64,000 bases of DNA from Lutraria lutraria (GCA_964023205.1 OZ026834.1:34882756-34946755), one strand, 5' to 3'; counted from the first letter of the stretch, positions 49,801-60,531 are shown. A program made the numbers and translations. Notes: a model not told the origin generated them from the sequence alone.

Positions 49801-50580
49801 TCAGATCAGAGATATCAATTTTTTTGCATTTTAATTCTATATCAAATTTTATATATTTGTATCAAACATTTCACGGCAACAGGGGAAGTTTAATCATAAA
49901 ATACATATAGAAAATTAAAGGGATGGTGCATAATGGTGTATAAAGGCCTTAAATAATTAATGGTCACTCAGACCAAAAGCACTCTTATCATATAATATAC
50001 ACCCGTACTAGGGTTACGACTTAAGAATTGACAGTTTCTGTACCAAGGTTGTTAAAATCCACTCTTTTTGCTTTTTTTGTGTGCAAGATTATTTTAGTTT
50101 TACTATAAATCAGTAATAGAGGGATTCTGGAATTTCTTAGCACATTTTTTCAAGGATGAGAGCTGTGTTGCTAAGAAAAACTGTCCCCTTAGCTCAAAAT
50201 TCTGTATTGATTTTGAGCATGTAGTCTCACTAAAGGATCAAAGCTTGATTGGTAGACATGATTTATTGTTTAAGTCTTACATGCCAATGTCACAACTACA
50301 ACAAAAACCTGGTTTGCAATGAGGACTTTTTACTTTTGTGCCCCTTTGTTGAATTCATGGTTTGAAAGAATACATCATTTAACTAAAGTGATAATTCTTA
50401 TTTCCAGCAATGCCTGACAATACGCTGTGGGGCATAAGCAAAGAAGGACAGCTTGTCAAACGATATACACAACATATTATTAGGAGGGATTATGATCAGC
50501 CAGAGGTATCCCGAAAGTCCGTCAGACGCCCGACCGGAAGCAGCGTCGGAAGTGAAGATGGAGACTGGGAATTTGTATGA
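31822..50580 (+). CDS. TECPR2: Tectonin beta-propeller repeat-containing protein 2 (TECPR2-like), 17 coding exons
   Basis: In vertebrates TECPR2 binds Atg8/LC3 proteins and supports autophagosome-lysosome targeting and ER exit sites. Coding exons: 31822-31956, 32776-32922, 33404-33532, 34851-34982, 35451-35614, 38212-38657, 39502-40104, 41017-42391, 43073-43288, 43665-43803, 44001-44199, 45135-45224, 45980-46222, 46528-46715, 47557-47647, 49616-49765, 50408-50580 (TGA). All phases join: 4620 nt, 1539 aa (human 1411). Order: NIPTKVQRG entry and WD40-like propeller (about 40-380, LAWSTNGMRLFSGD, FGACFIPAMCK); acidic disordered linker (about 385-935) with ELVVHKKVKAKYKKKKK resembling the human Lys-rich block; tectonin repeats (about 940-1510) with recurring VWA, WxxD, G.V..R.G motifs; C-terminal EDGDWEFV. 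Intron 11 uses a GC donor. An acceptor just upstream of the ATG implies a separate 5' UTR exon, not located. Confidence 0.95.
33885..34055 (-). mobile_element. SINE of the 46996 family, inverted
   Basis: GTTGATTCACCTAACAAATTT, CCACTAGGAACCAGCAACTT and the head TCAAATCCAGCGCACTAACC. TECPR2 intron 3. A lone 3' part of the family lies at about 15770-15885. Confidence 0.65.
34562..34830. mobile_element. Tc1/mariner-pogo-like MITE (TACAGTCAAACCTGTG family)
   Basis: TA, then CAGTAAAATCTGTG at the left and CACAGGTTTGACTG, then TA at the right. The body has AATAAAGGCCACC and GTCTTTCCCAATGG blocks shared by about ten other copies in the window. TECPR2 intron 3, ending 20 bases before exon 4, so part of that intron's 3' end is transposon sequence. 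Confidence 0.78.
35686..37188. mobile_element. TACTGTGGAATCATT MITE carrying an internal duplication and a nested element
   Basis: Ends TACTGTGGAATCATTAATTTT and its inverse (..AATGATTCCACAGTA at 37188). Inside are two tandem copies, period 120 bp, of a block with GAAAAGAAATGCCTTATC and TCGTGGATGAGCC (starting 36954 and 37074). A second element of about 1.17 kb (35786-36953) is inserted within it. It lies in TECPR2 intron 5. A simpler copy is at 52227-52437. Confidence 0.8.
35786..36953 (+). mobile_element. Nested bivalve-type repeat element with 146-bp internal tandem units
   Basis: It begins with a hairpin (AGCTCACATGTCACAAAGTGAC .. AAAGTGAGCT) and a GTCCGGC/CGTCGTGCG-rich stretch and ends GAGCGATATAGGGCCATC..GGCCCTCTTG. 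Between these lie about six tandem copies, period 144-147 bp, of a unit containing GTCAGAATGTTTGTCTTAAT and GGTCAAAAACTAGGTCA. It splits GATTTTT from GAAAAG; the unsplit junction is preserved at 37066-37079. No transposase. Confidence 0.8.
37225..37404. mobile_element. pogo-like MITE (TACAGTCAAACCTGTG family)
   Basis: TACAGTCAACCCTGTGAACAA to AACACAGGTTTG..ACGGTA, with internal AAAGGCCACCCTTGG and TGACCTTTACCCGG blocks. TECPR2 intron 5. Confidence 0.72.
37526..37707. repeat. 14-bp minisatellite, 13 units, TECPR2 intron 5
   Basis: Unit GATCTGTGTATCCG with a frequent GATCAGTGTATCCG variant. Because 14 is not a multiple of three and the unit has no stop, several frames stay open; the resulting peptides are not genes. 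Confidence 0.92.
40398..40904. mobile_element. Inverted-repeat DNA element, 507 bp, in TECPR2 intron 7
   Basis: The left end CAAGGACTTATATAC and the right end GTATATAAGTCCTTG are inverted copies; the match continues through CATACATGGATTCG for about 40 bases with one small indel. CTATTAC flanks both sides (40391-40397 and 40905-40911). A lone right end of the same family occurs at 49190-49233. No protein is encoded. The superfamily is unclear (7-bp or, with overlap, 8-bp duplication). Confidence 0.82.
41017..42391 (+). CDS. TECPR2: TECPR2 exon 8: large acidic linker exon entering the tectonin domain
   Basis: The exon is 1375 nt, by far the longest in the gene. It begins with EKKEKKRND, continuing the Lys-rich block of exon 7, then runs through about 300 residues rich in Asp, Glu, Ser, Thr and Asn with little predicted structure. 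It ends in the first tectonin-type repeats (SWTEVSAQGNIHSM, LWITDKSYNIFYS, ISVSPDGNIVWALHKG). The donor at TG before GTATTC splits the Trp codon of SSAWYIKT, matching the human SDDTAWIIRT stretch. Reading on past the donor gives only intron. Confidence 0.9.
42878..43044. mobile_element. pogo/Tigger-like MITE, TACAGTAAAACCCTAAAACC type
   Basis: Left TACAGTAAAACCCTAAAACC, right CCAGTATTCAGGGATTTTATTA, with repeated AGAATTCTCTGAAAA blocks. It is in TECPR2 intron 8, ending about 28 bases before exon 9. Confidence 0.6.
45258..45480. repeat. 35-bp minisatellite beside TECPR2 exon 12
   Basis: About six units of ATCTCTGTGGTGATAACTTA + TGACCCCTCTACCAT. It starts about 34 bases after the donor of exon 12. 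Confidence 0.88.
46996..47265 (+). mobile_element. tRNA-derived SINE with a well-preserved tRNA-Thr-like head
   Basis: The head is at 47009-47078: GGCTGTG pairs with CATAGCC as an acceptor stem; CTGGA/TCCAG forms an anticodon stem around CTTGTAA (anticodon TGT, threonine); and GGGTTTGATACCC is a T arm/box B. The D stem is poor. The body follows (CAATTTTCCTCTATATTTGA, GGTTAGGTGAAAAGGCCG) and is shared with other copies. TECPR2 intron 14. Better read as a SINE than as a functional tRNA gene. Confidence 0.78.
47837..48042. mobile_element. pogo-like MITE (TACAGTCAAACCTGTG family)
   Basis: CAGTTAAACCTGTG to TTTACAGGCTTGACTGTA, with AATAAAGGCGACC and CAATAAAGGCCACAC blocks. TECPR2 intron 15. Confidence 0.75.
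49190..49233 (+). repeat. Solitary right end of the CAAGGACTTATATAC element
   Basis: It matches the last about 43 bases of the element at 40398-40904 (ACGGAAGTTGTGAATCC, then GTATATAAGTCCTTG). No left end is visible within several hundred bases upstream. Confidence 0.7.
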
Positions 50581-50715
50581 TAATGACAATGGTTTTGAAA
50601 ACAGTCATTTTATGATAATCTTATTATCTAAACTTTACATTGATTAGTACTGACTACCAGTATTGTTTATAAATGGAGGTTTTCCTATGTCAAATAAGAT
50701 TCAAATTATTTGTCA

Positions 50716-50721
50716 AATAAA
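50716..50721 (+). promoter_or_regulatory. TECPR2: TECPR2 polyadenylation signal AATAAA
   Basis: First canonical AATAAA after the TECPR2 stop, 136 bases downstream, in AT-rich sequence. Position supports a short 3' UTR. Confidence 0.5.
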
Positions 50722-51645
50722 AATTGTGCAATAGATTTTCTCAATATTGATATCAATGCATTTATGTCTTAACCTATAGTACAAAAGTCTTCATTGTTTG
50801 ATTGACTACGGTATAATACCTGTAACTTGAAATTTTGTTGCTTAGTGATATGAGGTTTTGACTGACATTTTATGATGAGGGTCAGTTTTATTTTTTGATG
50901 TATGTTTATTATATAGAATGGAATTCATAGGAAAAACATTGTCTCTGATATTCCTGATTATTCCTTGATTAATGTTCCCCCTATAATAATTGCCACCCCC
51001 CCCCCCCCACCTTATGAGAAAATCGTAAAATAATAATCATTCAACTGACAACCTATTGCTAAAGAACTTATACTTAAGAAAATTATTCTGTGAAATGTGA
51101 AATTTGTGAGTGTTAATTAGAAAATGGTATCTAGATATTTTGGGGAGTTTTCAAGTTTATTGTTCTATGTACATTGTATGATAATCTTAGGAATTTTAAG
51201 ACAAAATGTATATCACTTGAAAAAATGTGCTTTTTATTTACAGAGTCAAAACTTCATGTTTTTTTTTGTGTGTAATGCATTGATTTTTATTTACTTGCCA
51301 ATGTAAATGTGTACTTGATATTTTGTCTGTAGGCAAATTAGGCTCAGCAGCTGGCTGGCTGTCAAATTGTTAAATAGAAATACTCCATCTAAACCGCTGG
51401 TTAGATACTTACTATTGAAATGTATTTGTATGGGAAGATATTTATTTCTACTCATGAATTATCACTTGCATAATATACATGTACTAGATCATTAACTTTA
51501 ATTTATGTGGGTTTTGGAGTTGGCTAGAGTTTTTGTAAGATGATTTGAATAATAATAAGAAATTAATCTAAATAAGAAATTTTAATGAGAAAGTTAAATT
51601 GATTCTATTTTATACTTTTATGTGTATCTGTTTGTATGTAATTCA

Positions 51646-51722
51646 ACAGTTTAACGCAACGGTGTTGTAACTCATATTGAAATAACAACAAGTTACGACA
51701 GTGTCGCGTTCAGCCCTTGGTA
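51646..51722 (+). repeat. Dispersed hairpin element, copy 3
   Basis: A more diverged copy (TTTAACGCAACGGTGTTGTAA ... TTACGACAGTGTCGCGTT) downstream of TECPR2. The loop CATATTGAAATAACAACA is retained. Confidence 0.8.
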
Positions 51723-52226
51723 TGTGTTATTTTGTATCTAACCTGATGTTTCATTTGAAGATGTTGATGAATCAAAAATTGTTATCAAGGTACTCAATGG
51801 ACAATAAAAGTTTAGGGTTGAAATTGACTCTTAGCTAATAGAAATTTAAGAGTAAAAAAAAGTTCCTACCTAATAATCATGTTATAGTGAATTTGACCCA
51901 TTGGTAGAAATTCTTAAGATTCTGAGGCTTTATTTTGCTAATTTCATGAGTCAAAATGTCTTTTTAAGGGTCAAAAAGCCCTGATTATAATTGTTTTTGT
52001 GATTATTTCCTTGATTGCTCTGTGATAGGCATAATCAACTGTTTGTCTCAATTTTATTATGATTAGATAAAATGTGTGCCTCAGTAAAATTTTAATGTTT
52101 TGGCATTTACAGCTAATGTTATTTAGTGTCAATAAATAGTACATGAAGATAAAAACCTTGACAACACATGTATGAGTGCTTTCAACTTTGCCTAGTGTAA
52201 TCTAGTCAGGGAAATTCTTTATGAGC

Positions 52227-52437
52227 TACTGTGGAATCATTAATTTTTGTTGGGGATTTAAATTTGTGGAATTCTTGGGTTGGCTCATCCACGAAATCAA
52301 ATCCCCACGAATTTAAATGCTGAGATAAGGCATTTCTTTTCAAAAATCTAAATCCACAAATTTATGTCCTCACGAAATAGCCATTTTAGTAAAAACCACG
52401 AAAATTGAGCCCAATGAAAATAAATGAAAATACAGTA
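52227..52437. mobile_element. TACTGTGGAATCATT MITE, 211 bp
   Basis: A short relative of the element at 35686-37188, with the same left end and the central TCATCCACGAAATC, GAGATAAGGCATTTC blocks; the right end is degraded to AAATGAAAATACAGTA. Confidence 0.75.
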
Positions 52438-52559
52438 TACAATATGATTCTTAGCCATTTAGGTAATTTATTGGTATGTATATTGAATTGTGTCAAGCAT
52501 CCTAGATGAAGAAGTATTTAAACCAGAGGGAGGGGTATTTACTCCAACCAGATTTACCC

Positions 52560-52737
52560 CCGCCCCCTGTCCGTAGATAAATGCCACCATATGAACAATG
52601 ACCACTCTTTAACACACTTTATTCATTGAAGAAATCGTACAAATAACCCTTTGAATAAAAGGTCAACTTTATTATACAGTATAAAATGGACTGATTTCGT
52701 CTCACTTTGGTGACGTTTGTTCACAGGTATGACTGTA
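52560..52737. mobile_element. pogo-like MITE, decayed
   Basis: The right end TGTTCACAGGTATGACTGTA is clear; the left end is lost. GAATAAAAGGTCAAC and ATGCCACCATATGAAC blocks remain. Downstream of TECPR2. Two further fragments are at about 6462-6560 and 32430-32560. Confidence 0.55.
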
Positions 52738-52969
52738 TATATACCTTAGTATGTTAAATTTCTATGCTCTTACCATTCCCAAGTGAATAATTCTTATTAT
52801 ATTCTTAGCTTCATAGCTTTGGAGTAATGTTTCTGTGATTAGATATTTAGCTTTGGACTCAATTCAATATGTATACAATGAATTTAGCTATACTGTACTG
52901 CCTAAGTTTTAAACTACCTGATATGTGTGGACGAAATAATCAAATTCAATGTAAATTTGATATTGCAAC

Positions 52970-53181
52970 TACAGTACAACCTCTCCAGAGTGGCCCTCTT
53001 GAGAGTAACAACCTCTCCAGAGTGGCCCTCTTGAGAGTAACAACCTCTTTATAACAACGACTTCAAAATTTCCCTAAGCTGATATTTACTATAAATTCAA
53101 CCTCTGTAGAGCAACAACCTCTAAACAACGGCCACTATTTGCAGTTCCCATAGGATGTTGCTCTACAGAGGTTGTACTGTA
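52970..53181. mobile_element. pogo/Tigger-like MITE, TACAGTACAACCTCT type, 212 bp
   Basis: TACAGTACAACCTCTCCAGAG to CTCTACAGAGGTTGTACTGTA. It holds a direct duplication of a 35-bp block (AACCTCTCCAGAGTGGCCCT). A related sequence is at about 61255-61405. Confidence 0.75.
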
Positions 53182-53499
53182 CCTTGGGTAACCAAAAAGT
53201 GGTCAAAATAATGAGGTGGTCAAAATATCAAGTTAAAGAGAAATTATTGAAAACTAGTCTGAATATATGTGGCTGTGATAATGAAGTGGCCATAATATTG
53301 ATGTGGTCTTTAAGTGAAGATTTTTTATGTGTAGTCAGTAGGATGTTAATGTTAAGGTTTTCTTTTGTTCCTAAATGTTAAATCTTGTTAAATTATGAAC
53401 GCTTACTTTATTGTTATTGTATATTTCTCTAGAGTGCATTTTTTGTTCCCTTATTTTTTTATTATGCCCCATATCAATAGATCAGGGCATTTTAGTCCT

Positions 53500-53611
53500 G
53501 TTTGTTTGTTTGTTTGTTTGTTTGTTTGTTTGTTTGTTTGTTCGTTCGTTCGTTCGTTCGTTCGTTCGTTCGTTCGTTCGTTCGTTCGTTCGTTCGTTCG
53601 TTCGTTCGTTT
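53500..53611. repeat. Tetranucleotide microsatellite (GTTT)n(GTTC)n
   Basis: About nine GTTT units change abruptly to about nineteen GTTC units. It sits in a bivalve repeat (53460-53780) beginning TTATGCCCCATATCAATAGA; a shorter relative of that repeat is at 26600-26780. Confidence 0.95.
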
Positions 53612-56600
53612 GCCTATGAAATCAAAACAGTTTCACCTACAATCATCAAACCTGCTAGTTCCTTATGACAACCCTACAGGACCTCTGCATTTTCAGGTCA
53701 TCATCATCATCATCCGGTTTAGGTCAGTAGGTCAAAGGTTAAAATAATCCTGAAGGGGCATTGTGTTTTTAAAAAGTCATTTTGTTTTGCTCCTGAATGA
53801 GACTGCAAACAGTCACTTGTACAATCATTCCAGTATCAATGCATCCATTATTCTTCCTCTGTCATTTAACCTTCAAAAGTCAACAGTTGACTCTGGTTGT
53901 TGGTGAATTATGTTTAAACCCTGTGAGAAAAAGATGCCCCAAGAAGACGCCCTCCCTTAAGCTAAGAGAGAGGATGGGCTGTATCAGTCGGTACTCAGTA
54001 CTGTATTAACCATTATACTGTTATCATTGTTTATCCTGTATTGTACAGGAAAACCTCTGTATCAATACAACCATAATTACATGTAATTGGTTTTGATATT
54101 GATGTGTTCTTAAATATCAAGTTGAAGTTTAGGAGAAATATTGAAAACTAATCCAGAAATAGAATTATAGTCGTTAAAATGAGATGATCTTTATATAGAG
54201 GTAGTCACTCAGTGGGGACTTACTGTAGTAGTAAAATAATTAATTATCATTAGGCCTAAAAAATGTTTGTTTCCTGTTACCTGCTCATTAAAGATAAGGT
54301 AGGTAGGTCAGGGCTTCTTTTGGCTCTTGAAAGCATGTGGAGAGGTTAAAAAATGAGAAAGTGGATGCACCGTTCTGCAGGCCTAATAAAAGTTCAGGGT
54401 TGAAGGAAAACATTGGATCAGTTAGATAACCAGAAACTAATTTTTTTTACGCCCTATGAAGTGATGTTTTTACATAATTGTTGTTGCTTTTGTTACTCAT
54501 TGTGTCAAAATACATACGGTATTTACTAATGTATTCATTCCTTGCCAATTAGATTTTTTGTTAATTTATTCACATTGCTATAAAATATTTATCAATTGTT
54601 TTGATTTTATCTATATACTTGTTAAATTACTGTTTTGTTTTTTCAACAACATCATAGATATCTTGCACTTTTCCTGAGTGTATCATTTAAATGTTTGTAT
54701 GTTTGTTTTAAATTACATTCATTCCTTTGTTCTTTATACCGTTAGTTACAGAATGCATTGGTTCCCTGTAAAAAATACAAATAACCAGTAAGGTTAAGGC
54801 AGTAAGGTTAAGGCCTTAAGAAAAAATGTTTGTTTCTGGCAATATGTTCATTAAAAATAATATACGTAAGAGAATGTTTATTATTTTTACCTGAAAGGTT
54901 AAGGAAAGGTAGAAAAAAGGAGAAAATGGATTTACCGTTAATAAAAAATCAAGGGTAGCATGAAGTCATCTTGTGTTGATATGTTACAATGTCAGTATTT
55001 GTATACCATACTCTCAGACCAACATTCCACTCCTGATCATATGGATAAATTTTAATATTTATACATGTATTTCAGTAATATGCTCAAAAAGCTTGAAAAT
55101 ATGTTGTTAAATTGCTGTTGCTATTCTTGAAGATAGACAAAACATGACAATATAATATATATAATTATATATATAATGATATAATATAATCTGAATATAT
55201 TACACTTAAAACAATGCATTGTTTTGGCATCCAACAAACATGCTTCTGCATGCACAACAATTTGAATATTATTTTTTCTGTGAAGTGAGTAAATGTACTA
55301 AATGTTTTTAATAAGTTTCAATAAAACAACAGATACCACCAAAAAGCCTGACTTATTTAATTGTATTAAAATTCAGAAATAATGTTTGGATTAGATGTGT
55401 GAGTTTTTTGGGTTATTTCAATTATATTTCTATTGCCATAGAAAGGAAATAAATGTTGTTTTTTGAATAAGCTACTTTCACTTCAAATTGTATTCTTATA
55501 GTTTCTATTTAATAAAAGAATTTCTTTATGATTTTGTCGTTGTTTTACTTTAGTTGACATTTTTCTGATAATTGAAAGAACACTACAAAACCAAATAAAT
55601 GCCCTTCCAGTAATTATAATGCTGACATTTCTTTAATGAAGAATGGAAAAACAAAAACTGACCCTTCAACTTAGCATCAATGTTTAGAAAAACATCAGAT
55701 ATCCAATTTGCTGTCAAAAAGAAAAAAAGAACAAAAGTTGCTGATATGATAATCACCATAGTGATTACTAATCAAAGTTCATCACCACTTGAGCATAGAG
55801 GACCCGTTCAAAATTATATGGAAACCATAGGTGGAAGACAAAAAGATTCAGATGAAATATGCCTTCTCATAATCAGTCATTGAGGAATGTATGTTTCATT
55901 CTGGATTCAAACCTGTGACCCACCTCAATCAATACTCTTTGAGCTTAACTTTGAAGTAAAAAAATGGATATTTTAACAATCATCGATTAATTCACAAACC
56001 ATCTACATGTATAGTATTACAACGTACAGGGCGAAATACACAAAATTAATTTGAACTGCAATTTTTTAGGGATAACTGGTGTGAAAGTCATACTGGTGTC
56101 ACAGGGCTCCATGGTGATTGAGGTGTAAAAACTGATACTGCAAGGGAAGGGCCATTCACCCTGTCTTCTGATACCAAACAAAATTTTCTTAAAGAACCTG
56201 TGTAAACTGGTTAGTACTGGTCTATACTGGTCAAACCCATTACGAAACAACCACGAAGATTCGAAAAAGCATGGGTCATTGACTTTCTATCTGGCTGATA
56301 AGAATTACCAGTATGTGTAATCTCAGCTGTCCATATGGTCAATGACCTGTAACTGGTTTCTATTCCATGCTGTTGTACAAAGAGGGTAAATGGGAACCAG
56401 TATTTCATTGACCATAAAGAGTGTTATATCATCATTGAATGTAAACACAGTGTGATATTCAGAGGTTTGATAAACAGCAAATATGCTTCACTTGATATCA
56501 ATACTTACATAAGTTGTAACTTTAACACTTGACGGATATTAAAAGGTACAGTATTGTTTTCATTAAATTGTTCTTAAAAACTTATTCTGTTTTAGTAACA

Positions 56601-57270
56601 GGCTGTCAAAGAAGTAATATTTCAGAATACTTTTTCATTAAGTAGTATATGATTACGGTATTTCAGGAATGCATATTTATTTTTGCCTAGATTTAATTGA
56701 AAACTATCCACTAAAAAATGGTAAAACACTGGTATATTGTACTATAGCTTTTATATATTGATAGTATCCATTTGTATGTATATGTGTACGTATATAAATG
56801 TTAAATCTTAACTCAAATAAACCACATTATTGTAATTATCACTGTATCATTTTAAAGATGTAAATTTTACAATTTGTTTTAATTGAAGATTTTTGTCTTT
56901 AAACTGACATCTTCAAATTTTTAAACAATTTAAAGTACAATGTTCTTACTTTTGATTGTTTACAATGCAATGTTTATTTTCTATCATATGATTAAACTTA
57001 ATGACAGCTAACACACAGCTGACATTTTGACATTAATGTATATGCATTATGTATATATAATACAAATATGTGTATGTGTTTACATGTATGAGGTCACAGT
57101 CCATATAATATAGATTGCTCTCTGAATAATTAATAGTCTGTATTTATAAACCATGTAGATCAATAGTGAGGGTTAACTCAGCATAGATTTCAATTGATAA
57201 ACACTGAATCATAGTTTATTTAATAAACAATGGACTCTATATTTATATAAAGAATACATTTAAGCGTCCT

Positions 57271-57546
57271 GGGGTGGTATTCACAAAGCTCTTAAGTAAT
57301 TTTTAACTTAAGTTATATTTTTCCTTAAATTCAACTTTTTTCCTTTTCCTTTTGTACTAATATAATGGAGGAAATCCCAATAATATGATTTTATCTTTGT
57401 TCTAAAGATGCCAATTATGAAAATGACAATTCATTTTCACACTTTTGATGACTGGTTTACAAACTTTTACCCTGAAAAAAATTTACACTTAAGTAAAAAT
57501 TTCGACTTAAAGAAAATCTTAAGATGTTTTGTGAATACTGGCCCTG
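57271..57546. mobile_element. Inverted-repeat MITE with TATTCA/CTTAAG ends, copy 2
   Basis: GGGGTGGTATTCACAAAGCT to TTTTGTGAATACTGGCCCTG, inverted relative to copy 1 but with the same core (AAAATGACAATTCATTTTCACAC). Upstream of the SLC52 gene. Confidence 0.7.
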
Positions 57547-57929
57547 AATAAATGTACTAACCAGGGCTGTAGTAGTGCTAGGGGAGGGTTTTAATGTTAA
57601 TAATTAAAAGGGCTATAACTGATTCTCCTCCTGTCCGTGCCAGAAAACATCTATATAAAATAAGTCTCCCCCCCCCCAATTTACAGGCCTGCAATATTCC
57701 ATAGTAATTTTCAGCACTATGACTGTATACATTCACATACAACATATAATGAAGTTATCTTACAATCTTTAAACAGGAAAGCATTGATCTTTAAGACCAT
57801 TTATTCTTCACTGAAACAGTCTTTTAGTAAAATTTGTTTAACATATATTAGGGCAGTATATATATAATTATACTAAAATTCATGAACATAATTATATGTT
57901 CAAGTTATATACAGCAGACAGTATTATTA

Positions 57930-58040
57930 TACAGTCAAACTCAAACCTGTGAACAAAGGCCACCCTTAGAAAAGACATGTTTCCTTTTTAAACAGGTGGC
58001 CTTTTATTGGAGGTCATTTGTTTTTATAACCAATGACTGT
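57930..58040. mobile_element. pogo-like MITE, 5' part, upstream of SLC52
   Basis: TACAGTCAAACTCAAACCTG then GAACAAAGGCCACCC. The right end is not recognisable. It lies about 290 bases before the SLC52 start codon. Confidence 0.6.
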
Positions 58041-58332
58041 CATTCGGCAACTTGGCTGGCGGCCTTTCAATACATTGGTCATAATGATCAAACTTCTATT
58101 TCTGGTCACCTGACCTACCCTGATTTGTCCTCTTGACTCTAGACTTTTTATAAGGCCAAAGGAATGTACAGTACATCATTTGTCACACTATTTTCGCCTT
58201 TCCACACACTTTCAAGAAGAAACCTACCCTATTGTGTAGGCCTTAGGGAAATGTATGAATATGAGAAATAACGCAAAAAATCTTTATTCCAGGAAAGAAC
58301 AACATTCTGGTGGCTCCCAATAAATAAGAACA

Positions 58333-60531
58333 ATGAACTGTCAACTTGAAGTAAAGCCACTTGTTTATATCTTAGTGATCTTGTTTGGTATGGGATCATG
58401 GATAGCTGTAAATGGATTGTGGTTGGAGCTTCCTATATTAGTCAACCATGCTCCTGAAAGCTGGAAACTATCATCATATCTGGCGATCATCACTCAAATC
58501 GCTAATATAGGTCCATTGGTTTACACCTTATTGAATAAAATGGCGCCTAGAAAATTCAATGAAAAACATGGTGTGTTTTTCATAGTTGTTGTAGGCGCGT
58601 CTGCCTGTCTTCTGCTTGTTTTTTGTTGGCGGGACACAAGTTACATCGGTGGAAAGAAACATAGTACGGGATTAATGCTCTCCTTGTTGTTACTTTCTTT
58701 GGTTGACTGCACATCTTCTGTCGTATTTTTACCCTACATGTCGATATTCAGACCTGAGTATATGACAGCTCTCTACATAGGAGAAGGATTAAGTGGTCTA
58801 GTGCCGAGTTTAGTTGCTCTTGGTCAAGGAGTAGGAAAAACTGAATGTGTCAACAAAACGGTAAACTCAACTTCAAATCAGACGGAAATCGTTGCAGAAT
58901 ATTTGCCGCCAAGGTTTCCAGTAGAGGATTTCTTTTATTTTCTATTTTCAATAATGATCGTTTGTGGTATCTCCTTTGTTATGTTAAATTACCTGCCTTA
59001 CTCTAAAAAGGAACATATTGCACACCATGAAGACTATGTTACATACAGCAATGAGTTATCCTCTAGTCAAAACAATTCTGACACCTCCCTGTACAAAAAT
59101 TCTGAATTTCAACAAGATGACAGCAGTTTGAGTATGAACGACAATGATTTGAGGTCAGAAACAAGAGAAACATTAAGTAAATCTAGACTTGTATTTTTCT
59201 TATTCATAATTGGTGTTATCAACGCTATAGGGAATGGTATTCTTCCATCAGTGTCGACTTACGCTACAATTCCATATGGTGACAAAGCTTATCATCTTTC
59301 AGTGACATTATCGAACATAGCCAATCCATTAGTTTGTTTGCTAGCATTTTTTCTGCCCGTTATATCTACCGGGCTTATCGGATGTACTGCCACATTTGGG
59401 GTGGCTACTGGAATATTCATCGTTATCATTGCTTCATTGAGTCCTAACCCGCCAATGGTGGGAGAAACATATGGAAGTGCCATAATTGTAAGTATGTTTG
59501 TAAACATTTATTTCACTGACTATAATGGAGATTTAATGGCTCAGTCTGTAAAAGGCTTATAAGCAAAGTTGAACGGCATTTAACTTTCAATTAAATGTCA
59601 TGCATTTTAACAACATATTGATCTGTGTGAATTTGTTGCCTACCATAGATTTAATAAATAGAATTTTGCAAAACTATTGCCAATATTAAGGTCTTAATTC
59701 TTAAAATCTTAATTCAGTTTAAGGCTCTGGTTTCAGAATGCCTCTCTAATTGAGATTTAATTATTAACCTTATGGTCATTATTTTTAAAATGAAAAACAA
59801 GTTTCCATCAGTATAACTACAGACAAGTGACAGGACTTTTAAAAAAAACCTGGCCAAAATGGGTCTTTGCAGTGAATATTTAGTGTACGGTACAGCTCCA
59901 TTCAATGGACATGCAGTATTTATCGCAAAATGTTATTTTTTTAAGTCAGAGACAGTCTCATTTCAGATTTTTGTGAGATCTAAGAGCATGAGCAAAATGA
60001 AGCATTGGGCATTAAATGTCTAATGCAATCAGTGACAAATTTCAATACGGTATACAGTCAGTCCTGTGAACAAAGACCATTTAACAGGGACAGAAAGTAT
60101 GGCCTTTAAGCACAATTGGTCTGACTTGGTTTATTTGTCCTATTACATCAATAATTATTTACATGTTGTGCTATTAGTGGTTAATGTTCACAGGTGGCAT
60201 GTTCACTCAGGTTTGACTGTGTGACTCTTTAGTAGGCAATGCTTATCAGTTCTTAGTCTAAAAATAGATATTTGTAGAATATACAAGGCCATATTAAATT
60301 GAAAAAAAAATATTTGTATTTTTGTTTCAGGTGATTGCATCTGTGTTGGTTACGAGCCTCATTACATTCTGTAAAGTAAGCATAGCAACAGTGTTAAGGT
60401 TACACGGACGGACAACTTTATTGTGGTGTGGTATAATAACTCAGATCGGATCCTCTATAGGAGCAATCTCCATGTTTATAGCAGTGAATGTCTTACATGC
60501 ATTTAGTGAAAAACAAGCTTGTACGACTTAA
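58333..60531 (+). CDS. SLC52A3: Riboflavin transporter, SLC52 family (RFVT2/3-like), 2 coding exons
   Basis: Plasma-membrane carrier for vitamin B2. Coding exons 58333-59487 and 60331-60531 (TAA) join in phase 0: 451 aa (human SLC52A2 445, SLC52A3 469). The start is MNCQLEVK followed by a hydrophobic segment containing GMGSWIAVNGLWLELP, a hallmark of the family. About 11 membrane segments can be read. A hydrophilic loop with N-glycosylation sequons at Asn174, Asn178 and Asn182 follows the fifth or sixth segment, and a polar, Ser-rich cytoplasmic loop lies at about 224-283. The second half has NAIGNGILPSVSTYATIPYG and LSNIANPLVCLLAFFLPV; exon 2 supplies the last two segments. An acceptor (TTATTCCAG ending at 58292) shows an upstream untranslated exon. 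Paralogue number (2 or 3) is not resolved. Confidence 0.93.
60053..60220. mobile_element. pogo-like MITE (TACAGTCAAACCTGTG family)
   Basis: TACAGTCAGTCCTGTGAAC to TCACTCAGGTTTGACTGT in the single coding-region intron of the SLC52 gene. Confidence 0.7.

Larger units (their letters stand above)
50722..58292. other. Repeat-rich spacer between TECPR2 and SLC52
   Basis: It contains hairpin copy 3, MITEs at 52227, 52560, 52970 and 57271, the GTTT/GTTC microsatellite, a C-run at 50995-51008 and an AT-rich run near 55150-55200. Small ORFs here (e.g. 55680-55883, 56017-56408) have no splice context or family features. The SLC52 5' UTR exon should lie in the right part. Confidence 0.5.

Noticed and set aside
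53395..53747. Overlapping frames of FVCLFVRSFVRS repeats
   Set aside because: Translation of the GTTT/GTTC microsatellite.
59488..59562. SLC52 protein ending at 59562
   Set aside because: A GTAAGT donor at 59488 joins in phase to 60331, which supplies the missing final membrane segments.
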